Assembly (NCBI GenBank): GCA_039105265.1
Contig: JAPFFF010000043.1
Span: 558,001 to 622,000 of the forward strand
Length of the DNA stretch: 64,000 nt
Origin: Tritrichomonas musculus
Taxonomy: Eukaryota; Parabasalia; Tritrichomonadida; Tritrichomonadidae
Reading direction: 5' to 3'
Shown here: positions 33,112-44,035 of the stretch, in pieces
How the letters are laid out: each line of letters starts with the position of its first letter
How positions within the stretch are numbered: the stretch's first letter is position 1
Made by a program: the position numbers and the translations under genes
Notes under the pieces: model-generated
Told to the model about the DNA's origin: nothing
Databases searched by the model: none
What the model saw: only the letters and a program-made list of their open reading frames with translations

Positions 33112-33831
33112 TTAACCTTGTTCTGCATCTTGAGTCCAAAGAGAAACATTATCTCGGAGAAGTTGTAGAATCATTGTTGCTTCTGAATATTGTTCATCAG
33201 TAAGTTCATCAATGCCATTTGAACATTCATTATAAGTTTTTTTAGCCAGTTCGATTGCTTCTTGTTTTTTCCCAATGATTTCATACAAAAAGACAGAGTA
33301 ATTGAGGACAAGTCCAAGTGATGTAGGACAGCATGGATTCAATTCATTTTTGGTAATTTCCAAAGCATCTTCATAGCATTCTTTGGCTTTGTTTTGTGGT
33401 TCAATCTTTTCTTCTTCAGGCTTGGACTCGCAAATGTAACGGTAATAGTCGGCTTTGAGTTTTTCATAGAACACTCGGGCTTCAGATTCTTTGGCAGCTG
33501 GAAGAAGCTGGGTATCAACTAATCCAATAAGATCATTACAATATTTTTCAAGTTCAACCAAAATTGCCGATTTATATTGATTCAATTGCTCAACACGATT
33601 CGTATTTCCTCGACTTTCTTCATGTTCAATGATTGCTGTCATCATTCTTATGCTGTTTCGTCTTGATCCAACAATGTTTTTATATGCAACAGAAAGAAGG
33701 TTACGCTCATCAGTGTTTAAATTTGAATCCAAATGAATTACTTTTTTCATTGTTTCAATCATATCTTCATGGCGATCTGTTTGATCATAGATTTGGGCCA
33801 TAAAAAGAGCTACTTCGCGTTCTGACGACAT
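33112..33831 (-). CDS. 14-3-3 protein
   Basis: Predicted 239 residues, the normal 14-3-3 length. These proteins are dimeric adaptors that bind phosphoserine/phosphothreonine motifs in signalling and cytoskeletal partners in the cytosol. Both family signatures are present: RNLLSVAYKNIVGSRRNSIR near residues 43-62, and YSEATMILQLLRDNVSLWTQ near the C-terminus. The phosphate-binding lysine (VAYKN) and arginine (GSRR), and the RY pair of KADYYRY, are conserved. The ATG at 33831 gives the standard short N-terminus, and an Inr-like TCATTATT lies 10-17 nt upstream. The C-terminal tail is very short (TQDAEQG). Intact, and the most conserved housekeeping gene in the window. Confidence 0.96.
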   Translation of the reverse strand: MSSEREVALFMAQIYDQTDRHEDMIETMKKVIHLDSNLNTDERNLLSVAYKNIVGSRRNSIRMMTAIIEHEESRGNTNRVEQLNQYKSAILVELEKYCNDLIGLVDTQLLPAAKESEARVFYEKLKADYYRYICESKPEEEKIEPQNKAKECYEDALEITKNELNPCCPTSLGLVLNYSVFLYEIIGKKQEAIELAKKTYNECSNGIDELTDEQYSEATMILQLLRDNVSLWTQDAEQG

Positions 33832-33840
33832 TGTAAAGTA

Positions 33841-33848
33841 AATAATGA
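33841..33848 (-). promoter_or_regulatory. Candidate Inr initiator of the 14-3-3 gene
   Basis: Minus-strand TCATTATT matches TCAYTWYT and ends 9 nt before the ATG. Confidence 0.55.
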
Positions 33849-34309
33849 TATGAAAATATAATAGTTTTCACTTATTGAACATATCATTTGCATTTGAGTT
33901 CCGCTTCACTTTTTAAGTTAATTATTTCTGAAATTAAAGCCATTTAGAATTTTATATCTGCCCAAATAAATTCAATTAGAATTAATTCAAATATAATATT
34001 AATTTCAGTAACGCTCATTTGCACTAATATTTTTTAAAGGTATGGAAACTTCTACCCACTCGACAAATCATTTTTCTTTCAGAATATAATTTTTAAATGA
34101 TGGTATTAATGATAAATATAGTATAAAAAATACATATTTTTCGAGAGGAATTTAAGATAAAAATAAATTATTTTTTTGAAAAAAATTGAATCCTAATCTG
34201 GTTATCTTAATTCAAAAAACAAGTTTTTTTTATTTTTTTAATTATATTATTTTTAAATAGAATTATATATGTAATTTATATTTCATGAGGAAGAACTCGA
34301 AATTTTTCA

Positions 34310-35235
34310 TTTTTTTATTCATATCACAAGTGATATGAATTATTTTAACCTAAAAGGCGAATTTTTTTTTACCTAAAAGGCGAATTTCAAAATTTTGAAA
34401 ATTATGAGTTTATGCAGGAAATTGTTTTCTAATTTTCTTCATATTGATATTAAAAATTCTATTCCCGATTCGTTCAAATCACTTTTTCCATTTTTATTGT
34501 TGATTATAAAGCATCAAGGATAAGCAAACCAAGCAAAGATTATTCATTTTCAATATTTTTTCCTAAAACTCAAGCAAATTCGACAAATTCACTAAATAAA
34601 AGCGATTTACAAAATAAATATCGTACAAATTCCAGCAAATAGTTGGCAGATGAAAAAACTATCGATAATTCATTTGTTTATAAGAAAAATAAAACGTACT
34701 GGAATTAATAAAAGAATTATTTTGTAAAACATTCTTATTTTAGTGAGTTTTTTGAATTTGTTTGAGCTTTAGGAAAAGACATTCTAAAATAATTATCTTT
34801 GCATGGTTTGCTTTTCCACGTTGCGCTGGGATATACCTAAAAATTGTTTTGTAAACTACTCTTATTTAGTTATTTTGTTGAGTTTATTTGTGTCTTTGGA
34901 AGAATTACTTTAAAAAAATAAATTAACCTTTTTGGTCAAAAAATTTTCATCTTTTTTGGTCAATAATAAATTTCATATCATCAATGATATGAACTATACA
35001 AAAAATTGATAACATCATATAAGATCTCCAAATCCACTCGAAAAACATGGCCTTTTTTTTATTTTATTTTCTAATAAATAAAAAAATGAAGAACATATAA
35101 AAAAACTAAAAACTTTTGTCGACTCATTCATCTTTAAATTGATTTTTTCTTAAAAAAAACATTTTTTTCTCATTATGCATTTTATGAGATTTGAATTAAG
35201 CACTTTCATGCTATTTTCAAATATGTTAGTAATAT
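34310..35235. repeat. Long imperfect palindrome and second copy of the dispersed repeat
   Basis: The right arm (34712-35032, continuing at 35150-35235) is the inverted counterpart of the repeat at 1093-2480. The left arm (about 34318-34616) is a diverged inverted copy of the right arm: a CCTAAAACTCAAGCAAATTC block near 34560 pairs with GAATTTGTTTGAGCTTTAGG near 34753. The motif TTCATATCA...TGATATGAA occurs near both outer ends. The arms meet around 34660. This is the layout of a fold-back type repeat. No coding content. Confidence 0.65.
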
Positions 35236-35529
35236 GATAAAACAATATTAGACATGTATTAAACTTTGATGAGGTTTTTTCCGTTGATCAAAAATTGCAA
35301 ATTTTTGGATTTCATTTTTTTCTTGTTTTTCGGTAATAAAATTAAAATTATATTTTTTTGATTTTATATTTATGCTACAAATATTATATACATGAAGATG
35401 GACTAATTTTTAATAAAAAATGATCAATATTCAAGCTTTTTTTGCATGAAATAAAAATGAATTGAAAAAGAGGATAGATTCAATTTTTCTCACTTTTTCA
35501 CATTTTTCAATTCAAAAGTTTATACCTAC

Positions 35530-36293
35530 CTGGGCTTTTCTGTCCATCAAATTTTCTGTCCGTTTCTAACTTTTTGAAATAAGGCGTCACTTTTTATGGA
35601 TAGAAAGCTGTTATTTTAATCGGTAAACTCTCAAATAATTGAAATAAATGTCCATAACGAACATTTTTTGGACATTTTTTATAATCATAAAATATTTAGC
35701 ATTTTTGATTGTTCTTACATATAGTTAAAGAATATTCTCTTATTGCGAAATTAATTGAATTTCATTTATCAATAAAAATAACAATATTTTGAAATTCCAT
35801 CAATAAATAACTTATTATTATTATCATTATTAGTTTTACAACTCTTAATATAAATATAATATAGGTATTTTTGAATCCAACATTTTATTTAACGAAGTTA
35901 TTAAAATGCATTTTAAAAAAAATATTATCGTTCTTATAACCTTATCAATTTTAGAAAAATTTGAATTTATATTTGTTTTTAATAAGAACCAAATTATCAT
36001 TTAATTTCATTTTTTAAAAATATGAACGATTAAATTTTATTCAAAAATAATTTTTTTATTATTATTTTTTGGATAATTCAAAAGCTAAAGTATAAAACAA
36101 TAAAAAAGAACAGTAATATTTTTGAGGTAGTTCAATGAAAATATTGAATGTTCTGTCCGTGTTTGAGTTAAATGGACATTTTTGGACATTTTGGACAGTG
36201 TAAAGTTTTCAAAATATAACGAGAAAATTTTCCTGTCCATTGGATATTTTTTAAAACTTTTTGAATGAAATCCGTTTGGACAGAAAAGCCCAG
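35530..36293. mobile_element. Non-autonomous TIR transposon (764 bp) with 8-bp target duplication
   Basis: Ends CTGGGCTTTTCTGTCCA and TGGACAGAAAAGCCCAG are perfect 17-bp inverted repeats, flanked by the octamer ATACCTAC on both sides (35522-35529 and 36294-36301). It resembles the element at 17861-18387 in its terminal CT(A/G)GGCTTTT, in an internal TTCATTCAAAAAGT-like block, and in subterminal motif style. Its repeated internal motif, though, is CTGTCC/GGACAG rather than GTATCC/GGATAC. No ORF inside. hAT-, P- or Merlin-like by duplication length. Confidence 0.87.
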
Positions 36294-36522
36294 ATACCTA
36301 CAAATAGTCCCACTTTTTCACATTTTTTCTATTCAAAAAGTTAAAAAAAAAGAGAGAAAAAATATATAAAAGTTAAAGGAAAGTATTAATTTTTTACTGA
36401 TCCATCTAAAAGTGAATTTATATGTGAATACATTTTCCGTATTATTTAGATTAAATGCTAAAAAGTATAAACATATTTGAGAATACATATTCCAACTTGT
36501 ATTATAATTTAATAAAAGCTGG

Positions 36523-36594
36523 ATAATTCAATCAGGCCAAATGCATGAGCAGCTTGATATGCATTCATACCAGTCTTATGCAAGGTTGTTCATT
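36523..36594 (-). pseudogene. Single ankyrin-repeat relic
   Basis: The minus strand reads TTLHKTGMNAYQAAHAFGLI, a typical ankyrin helix-turn-helix, with no continuing frame on either side. Probably the last recognisable piece of an old ankyrin gene. Confidence 0.45.
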
Positions 36595-37117
36595 AAAGAA
36601 CATAAAATTAGAAGCCAAAAAATAAATAAACGTAGGGCCACGACGATTAAAATATACTCAAAAATGAAAAAGAACATGAAATCCACAAAAATAATATAAA
36701 AATGTTTATTAATACCTACATTTTGGATGTATTTCTTAATCAATTATGTAAATTAAGCTTATTGTTTTGATTGGATGACATTTTTATTGCTATTGAGACC
36801 TGATCAATTCAGCATTTGAACCTTTTTCTCATTAATTTCAAGTGTATGTAAACCTAATCGATATTTGTGAATGGTAATAGTGTAAATACTATGTTAATAT
36901 TAACTGAGCTTAAGTAGAGGACTGAGTTAAAAAAAAAATGCTGGGCCACAACGATTAAAAATCATTGAAAAAAATTGAATAAAAAAATGTGAAAAAGTGA
37001 GAATTTTATGATCTATCAAAAAGAGTTTCCATACCTTTTATTTTTTTGAGTAGACTTATATTTGAGAGAAAAAAATTTGGACATGTTATATGAAATATTT
37101 ATATATTTTTGTGCCAT

Positions 37118-38413
37118 ATGAAAGTGCAAAGCAAAATCCACTTGGATTCATCAAGCATCTTGAATGTTCCACTTCATTCTTATGATGGATTTGTTTTTTT
37201 AGTTAATGATGAAGTATTCAAAACGACAAGACTAATATCAGATCTTCTATCTCCAAAAATTTGTAAAATTCACATATCTGATCCCACAATCAATGAATTT
37301 ACCATTAAAACTCACCATAAAGGCAATTTTTCATATATTTTAAATCTCGTTAATTTCAAACAAAACGATATTCCAAATGAAGATCTCCCATTCGTCAAAG
37401 AAGTCATTGATATCCTAGAAAACGAATTCATTGAAATCACAGATTCTGACCACTCAACTATACTCACTTTTGACAACGTTTTTCAACTAATCAAGGAACA
37501 TCAGCAACATCCCAATTTTTATTCTAAACGTATCACAACGGAAATTGACTTTATATCATCTCACCTATTTGAGCTCCCATCAGAACAAGAAGATGAATTA
37601 ATTTCACTTGACCAAATAACACTTGAAAAAATTCTGCGAAATCCGTTACTCAAAATTGAGAGCGAAGACCAACTGATTTCACTCATTAATCGGCTGTACA
37701 TGAAAGACATATCTTACTCAACATTGTACGAATATGTCTTCTTTAGCTTTGTCAGTGATGAAAAGATCAACGAATTCATAGAAAACTTCGACTACAACGA
37801 TCTGACCAAAGAAATCTGGGACACTTTTTCAAAGCGATGTGCAAAAGGACGAAAAGATGAAAATAAATCAGATCGATATAAGCCAAAAGATGTTAAACTT
37901 TTATATGAAGAGAACCATGAATTTGAAGGAATCATTAGTTACCTTAAAAAGAAGTCAAAAGGAGACATCGACAAGCTTCTCACGATCACATCAACCAAAC
38001 TTGAGAACCAAAGACATCCAACGAAGCATGCAATTGATTTTGAAGACAAAGATCATTACTTTTCAACAGGACCATTTGAAAATGGATGGATTTGTTTTGA
38101 CTTCAAAGAAAAAAAAGTGAACATGACACATTACACAATTCGTAACTATAAAGGACTCTGCAATCCAAAGTCGTGGGTAATTGAAGGGAAAAATGAAGAA
38201 GGAAGCGACAAATGGGAAGCTATTGATGAGAGAAACAATGAAGAAAAAATGAAAGGAAATGGAATCACGCACACTTTTCCTATTCAGAATTCTAAAGAAA
38301 AAGCATTCCGTTATATACGGATGCGATCAACTGGAATTGATTGGGATAATTCGAATTACTTAGCTTTTAATGCAATTGAATTTTATAGTCACTTTCTAAA
38401 TAAAAATTCATAA
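37118..38413 (+). CDS. BTB/BACK-like protein with C-terminal F5/8 type C (discoidin-like) domain
   Basis: Predicted 431 residues. The ATG at 37118 is preferred because it aligns with the start of the paralogue at 59642 (both then read I(H/Q)LH/LD...ILNVP). Residues about 5-110 resemble a BTB/POZ fold (DGFVFLVNDEVFKTTRLISDLLSPKI). Residues 130-235 look like a BACK-type helical linker. Residues 285-428 match an F5/8C beta-sandwich (HAIDFED...WICFDFKEKKV...YTIRNYKG...PKSWVIEGKN...FRYIRMRSTGIDWD). Many trichomonad proteins have this order. BTB suggests dimerisation or Cullin-3 adaptor function; the discoidin-like domain is probably the ligand-binding part and, with no signal peptide, intracellular. 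Intact. Confidence 0.8.
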   Translation: MKVQSKIHLDSSSILNVPLHSYDGFVFLVNDEVFKTTRLISDLLSPKICKIHISDPTINEFTIKTHHKGNFSYILNLVNFKQNDIPNEDLPFVKEVIDILENEFIEITDSDHSTILTFDNVFQLIKEHQQHPNFYSKRITTEIDFISSHLFELPSEQEDELISLDQITLEKILRNPLLKIESEDQLISLINRLYMKDISYSTLYEYVFFSFVSDEKINEFIENFDYNDLTKEIWDTFSKRCAKGRKDENKSDRYKPKDVKLLYEENHEFEGIISYLKKKSKGDIDKLLTITSTKLENQRHPTKHAIDFEDKDHYFSTGPFENGWICFDFKEKKVNMTHYTIRNYKGLCNPKSWVIEGKNEEGSDKWEAIDERNNEEKMKGNGITHTFPIQNSKEKAFRYIRMRSTGIDWDNSNYLAFNAIEFYSHFLNKNS

Positions 38414-38729
38414 TTTTAAATTTTTATTTAAAACATCACTTTTTAATTTAAGATGCTGATTAAATAAAATTAAAATGTTCAAAATTTTACGAGTAATTAT
38501 TAAAGCTTAGAAAATTGAATGTTCCGATTTTTTCTTAGCGTCCAATCCACAGCCGCTGGCTCTTGGCAACTCCTCAAATTCGCAAAAGCTTCGATTTAAC
38601 ACTCGCAATTGGCTATAGAGACATAGAGAAAAACTCTAGAAAAATTTTTAAAAAATAGACCTCGTCTAGTAATAATTGACTGAGGTTTGTCTGTTGGCAA
38701 ATACTATTATTCAAATTTTATTAATTAAT
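38414..38729. other. Short intergenic region between convergent genes
   Basis: No gene seen. 38540-38640 is somewhat richer in G and C (CCACAGCCGCTGGCTCTTGG) but I cannot assign it. Confidence 0.5.
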
Positions 38730-39731
38730 TCAATCAAAAAGTTTAATAAAATCAATGATGTGAGACTCAGAAACATCAAATAACTTTTTCAATTCAGGTC
38801 TAGCAAGGAAGCCGTGATTTGCTGTCTCCAAGCACACGTACTTCACTGGAACTCCACTTTCATCAAGCTTCTTTGCGAACGCCAGTCCTTCGTCTCTCAA
38901 AATGTCAAATTGTGAAGTGATGACTAACGATGGTGGAAAACCGTTTAAATCACCAAAAATTGGCGACACCAGCGGATCCTTCCTCATCTCAACATCGGGG
39001 CAGTAAGCGTCGATGTATCTCCTCATGATGTCGTAATTCAGCTCGTATCCAGAAGCGAATGTGTGATGTGACTTGTAGTCGTTCACGCAGTCAGTGACCG
39101 GATAAAACAATAGTAGAGCTGTTGGCAGACGAACTTTTTCTGAACTTTTAGAATTTTTCAATTTATGAACTAAACAGGCAGAAAGGTTCCCGCCAGCACT
39201 GTCGCCGCAGACGAAGGTTGGGCGGTTTGGTGGCGACCGTTTAAGTAAATATAAATAGATTGAATGGATTTCGCTTAGAGCTTCGCCACATTCTGCTTCG
39301 GGACTTAATGAGTAGTTTAGAAGAACAAATTCAACATTGCACTTCTTGGAAATTGTGGAGGAAAAGTAATTTCTCTGATCTGAATAGGAAAAACACCAAC
39401 CACCACCATGAATGTAGATGAAAAGTGGGAGGGATTCTGGATTGGTGCAATTGGATGGATAGTAATGGCGAACAAGTAATTTGCGATTGTTAAAATTAAA
39501 ATAGTCATCATAAGAGTTAACTCCTTCTATAACTTGCGTGGGATATTGGACTGATCGCTGTTCTTGAAGAAGACTATAATCACCATTTATTCCTGAATTT
39601 AGTGCAAGCATTAATTTTTGATTGTAATCAGATGGAATCATTTTTTGAATTTTTAACGTTTCTTGATCAACTAAATCTGGATTTGGGTTTGGTTCTGCTT
39701 CACTAAAAGATGATGTTAGTTTTGTCATCAT
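38730..39731 (-). CDS. Alpha/beta-hydrolase of the hormone-sensitive-lipase family (carboxylesterase)
   Basis: Predicted 333-residue cytosolic esterase/lipase. The HSL-family oxyanion motif HGGG lies at residues 108-111. The nucleophile elbow GDSAGG is at 176-181 with catalytic Ser178. The acid is probably Asp276 (SQFDILRDEG) and the base His306 (NHGF), so the triad is complete. FIYIHGGGW and SPEAECGEA are typical of this group, which hydrolyses short- to medium-chain esters. No signal peptide. Two adjacent ATG codons (39731 and 39728) could serve as start. Codon usage is richer in G/C than the flanks, as in well-expressed genes. Bacteria and eukaryotes both have close relatives; lateral origin cannot be judged. 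Intact. Confidence 0.92.
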   Translation of the reverse strand: MMTKLTSSFSEAEPNPNPDLVDQETLKIQKMIPSDYNQKLMLALNSGINGDYSLLQEQRSVQYPTQVIEGVNSYDDYFNFNNRKLLVRHYYPSNCTNPESLPLFIYIHGGGWCFSYSDQRNYFSSTISKKCNVEFVLLNYSLSPEAECGEALSEIHSIYLYLLKRSPPNRPTFVCGDSAGGNLSACLVHKLKNSKSSEKVRLPTALLLFYPVTDCVNDYKSHHTFASGYELNYDIMRRYIDAYCPDVEMRKDPLVSPIFGDLNGFPPSLVITSQFDILRDEGLAFAKKLDESGVPVKYVCLETANHGFLARPELKKLFDVSESHIIDFIKLFD

Positions 39732-42700
39732 GCAGTGGAAAATTTTATAAATTTTTATTCAAAAAGTTTCTATACTTATTACATTTAAACATAAGTGATT
39801 GTAGAGTAGGTTAATATCTTATTCAATTTTTAATTTATTTTATTAATTAATTATTATTATTTAATTTAAAATAAATTATTATAATATAACATGATAAATA
39901 AATATATAAATATAAATAAATTTGAAGATATCCATTCAATATAATTTCGATAAAAAAAATCAATATAATTCAATTGAATTTTTAAAATTGATTTTAAGGG
40001 GTTTGATCACTTTTTTCTGTTAAATATCTCAAAGAAAAAGAAATATTAACTAAAACAAATATTAAAATTTAAAACTACAAAATAATATATAAATGAGAAA
40101 ATGAAAAAAATTTAAAAAACAAAAGTAAATCATGTTATTGCATCATAATTTATTCGATATAATTTGGCATGTTTTATTGAATAATTTCATTAAGTAAATA
40201 CTAAAAATACTTTTTATTGCAATAATTTAAAAAAATCAAGTTCATATTAGAAAATATGTTTCAATTACTAATGAAATATCTGTTTAAATTAACTTATTGA
40301 TCCGCTTATCCATACATAAAATAAATTTAAAATCATCCTATCAGCTTTTGACAAAGGGTTTTAAGGTTTAAAGATCAATTTTACGTAATGAGAATTATAA
40401 GGCTAAAAAAGTATAAAAAAAGAAGAAAGATGAAATTATAATTAGTATCAACAATATTAAATGTATATTGCACTAATAAATTCTTTAAAAATACTAAAAC
40501 GAATGAGCTATTGATAATAATTTTAAGTATTTTGGTGTTGAATAAGTAAATTAAAATTGTGTTCTGCTTTTTTATTATTCCACATAATTTTATTAAAAAT
40601 TATATAAATGAAATCAGTTCGATTTGCGCATGGATTGAGAAATAATTTTCATTACCTCAAATTATTTTTGGTGGAAAATTTGAGGTTAATTTAGTAAATG
40701 ATATATAAACATCATCAAAAAACTTAGGGTTTGTCGGAGCCCGATTTTTGATTTAGGTCTTTAAAAAAATTATCTAAAATTTTAATTCTTCATTTAAACT
40801 TGAATTGTAATTTTGACTCTTTAAGTAGAGAGATTAGTAAAAATCAATAGCAGTTTGTTCAAGAAATTTTTTTTGAAAACCTGTATCGAAAGAATTAAGG
40901 GTGTAGTTGGATATGCTTTTGATTGAGAGAGTTATAGAAAAAAAATTGTATTCGTATAGAATATTTTGAGAGGGCTATTCAAATTAATTGAAAGACCATT
41001 CAAAATGATCCAAAAAAAAAGCATTTTATATGATCACAAAAGAAAAATGGTAACTAACCAAATAAGCAATTGTTCGTAAAATAATCTGAATTTTATTTTC
41101 ATCAAAAGAACTTCTAGAAAGAATGAAAATTTAATAATTTCAAAAAAATAAAAAATGCATGGATTTGGTTTTGCTTTATTTAAAGGGAAAAATCAAAAAG
41201 AGTAAAAACAAAGTATACATACATAAATAACTGATTATTTCCAGCTTAATGGATCAATTAATATTCGACTAAAATCGTTAGACATGAAATTAGAGCCTTT
41301 TAAAAAAAGATCGCTAAAAAAGCTAAATCTTCATAGGTTCCGATTAAAATAAAAGTTTGTAAAGTATATTCAAGTATAAAATTGAATAATTAATTACTAC
41401 ATCCGCCAAAAACGTCAATAGCATTTAAAGATATCATTTCGATTTTGAGGTTTTTAATAAAAAAAAGTGATCTTTTGTTCCAAATGAATTCATAAAACTA
41501 TGCACTTGTTGTTGTACGGGTTTATTTGCAATGTAAGGGCTAGAATTTGTGGAATAAAAAAATAAAAATTTTTATAAAAAAATATTGATAGGATTTTATT
41601 CAATATTTTATTTTTTGTATATATTTTAATAATGATAATTAATTGCTATTTATAAAGTATTTATATGATATATATATATTGAATAAACATTATAATTATG
41701 ATATAAAATAATATTTTTCATTTATTAACTAATATATTAACATTTATATTTATTCGGAAGTTTAGAATTAAAAAAATCTTTCAATATTTTGAATAAATTC
41801 AAATTTCCAAAATCAACTCTATTTGCAATATCTTTATATTAATAAATTAATTCAATTATTAATGTCATATATAAATTCAGACCATAATATAACACATAAA
41901 AATAATTTATAAATGAATAATTATAAATTATATTAAAAATTATTTGGAATATATAAAATCTATAGTTATTTAGTACAAAAAAATATATTCAATTTTTTTG
42001 ATATAGCTCATAAAAAGTGATTTTCATCCTACTACTCCCTTAAAGAGACCTTAAAATGAACTTTTTTTTTGGTGACCCGAAAAACGAAAAAAAATAAAAA
42101 TAAACTTTACAAATTCCCACAATTTTTGATGGAACGATCATCTTTTTTGAGAGAAATCACGAAAAAATTGAATTTTATCAAATTTGAATAAAAAAGGTCA
42201 TTTTTTGAATTAAAAGGTTAAAAAATAAAATACGATTTTCTTAAGTCTTATTCATTTTAAAACTACTTGAACAAATTTATTGTTTTCTTTATTGAAAATA
42301 TATTATTTATTATTATTTTCTACTTATGAAGTTACGTATTTATCTTTTTTTAAGCCTTCAAAATATCCGTTATACCCCTTAAATTGATTTTCTTATGTCA
42401 TATCAATTTAAATAGATTCGATATATAGGGACATCTATACCAATTATATATATATATATATATATGTAAAGTTTTTATTGGGAAAAAATAAAAGTTGATA
42501 AATATCGTTTCTACTAACATAAATATGAAATGAAAAGAGGTATTCATGTTAAGTGACTTAACGTCTTTTTGGATTTTTGAAATGCATTAATTCAATGACT
42601 ATTAGAGTATAAATATTCTAATTTATAAAAAAAAGCATATAATTGCTCTATATTATCTTTGGCAAGCATTGCATTGTTAAAATATAAGAATTTTATTTTT

Positions 42701-44035
42701 TCAGATTTATTAGAATTATTAGACTTTTTTTTAATAAGGATTAAAAATTCTCAAAAATTTTAATAAATATATAAAGAATTAAATATTGAGTTGGCTTTAT
42801 ATCTCATTTTAATAAATATGATATTTAAAAAAACAATGGATTTAACAAAAAAAAACAAAAGAATTAACAAAAATCCAACCCAATTTTTTTTTCAGCCTAG
42901 CTTTTTGCTTTTATTTTTAATATATTAATTATTGCGATTCATCTTAACATATATTGCGATCAATAAGAAATTTATGTGTTTAATTTTGAGAAAATTGGTT
43001 TCCAACAATATCGATGTTTTTTTTGGGTGCAAAACGTCAAAATGTTCAAAAATCAAACAACAAAAAAAAAATAATAAATTGAAATTTTACAGATATTGGA
43101 TAAAATATATATTTCTAAATACATATATATATATATAATAGAAAATGCCGATAATTTGAATCAAATAATTTGCTAAACATTTAAATAATTCTATTAATAT
43201 TCATTTTTTCTAACAAATAAATTAAAATTAGCTTTTTTTCAAAGGATTTCACAAAAGTGATCACAAATTTTGTGAAAAACTAATATTTTTAAATAAATAT
43301 TTTTTTTTGAAATAAAAATAAGTTAATATCTAAATAATTTTTTATTTAAAATATTATTAATCGATATATGTTTTAATTTATAATTATTTAATGTCAATAT
43401 ATATATATATTGAGATATTTTATATTGTTTTATAGAAAATCTTTCATTTAAAATTCCAAATAAATAACGAAATATATTGAAAATAGTTTTTTTTTTCTCA
43501 CAAAAAAATGCTTAAGCAATATCTTGAAAATAAAAACATGGAATCATATAAAATTTGCATTTTATCTTAATTACATATTATAAAAATAAAATAAATAAGT
43601 TATAAATAAATTGCTAGGCTAGTTTTCTTCGTGAATACCTCTAAATGAAAATTTTCAATTTTTTTTAGAAAATTAATATTTTTGGAGCTATAATTTAGAT
43701 TAAAAGAAAAATAATAGGCAGGTATTAAACATTATATCTATTATAAATTAAATAAATAAATAAATTTGCAAAAACTCTGGTAGAGCTGGAAAAAATTGGA
43801 ATTTTTTTTTTCTTTTCAATGTTTAAAAAAAAATTTCTTTTTAAATGCTATGCATCAATTCATTTGTGTTTCATATTATATGTATATTGCTGAATATATT
43901 GATATACTTTGTTTTTAAATAAATATCATATATATCGAGAAAAATTGAAATTTATAATTTTAAAAATTTTTTTACTAAAAAAAAGTGTTACCATATTAAA
44001 TTCACTACTGTATATTTCAGATTTTAATATATTTT
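39732..44035. other. Large AT-rich gene desert
   Basis: About 4.3 kb with no supportable gene. It contains (TA)n runs near 42447-42466, 43120-43138 and 43398-43412. An isolated mariner-like terminus ends at 44010. The open frames here are low complexity and unconvincing. Confidence 0.65.
43935..44010. mobile_element. Isolated mariner-like terminus
   Basis: The sequence ends AGTGTTACCATATTAA...CACTACTG followed by TA. This resembles the right end of the 1722-bp element (TTACCATATTAA...CACTACTG then TA), with a similar T-rich subterminal part. I found no matching left end nearby, so it is a truncated copy or a terminus of a related family. Confidence 0.5.

Larger units (their letters stand above)
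33849..37117. other. Intergenic region with a palindromic repeat, a mini-transposon and an ankyrin relic
   Basis: No intact gene. It holds the inverted-repeat structure at 34310-35235, the TIR element at 35530-36293, an ankyrin relic at 36523-36594, and a pair of GGGCCAC(G/A)ACGATTAAAA words at about 36635 and 36943. Confidence 0.6.
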
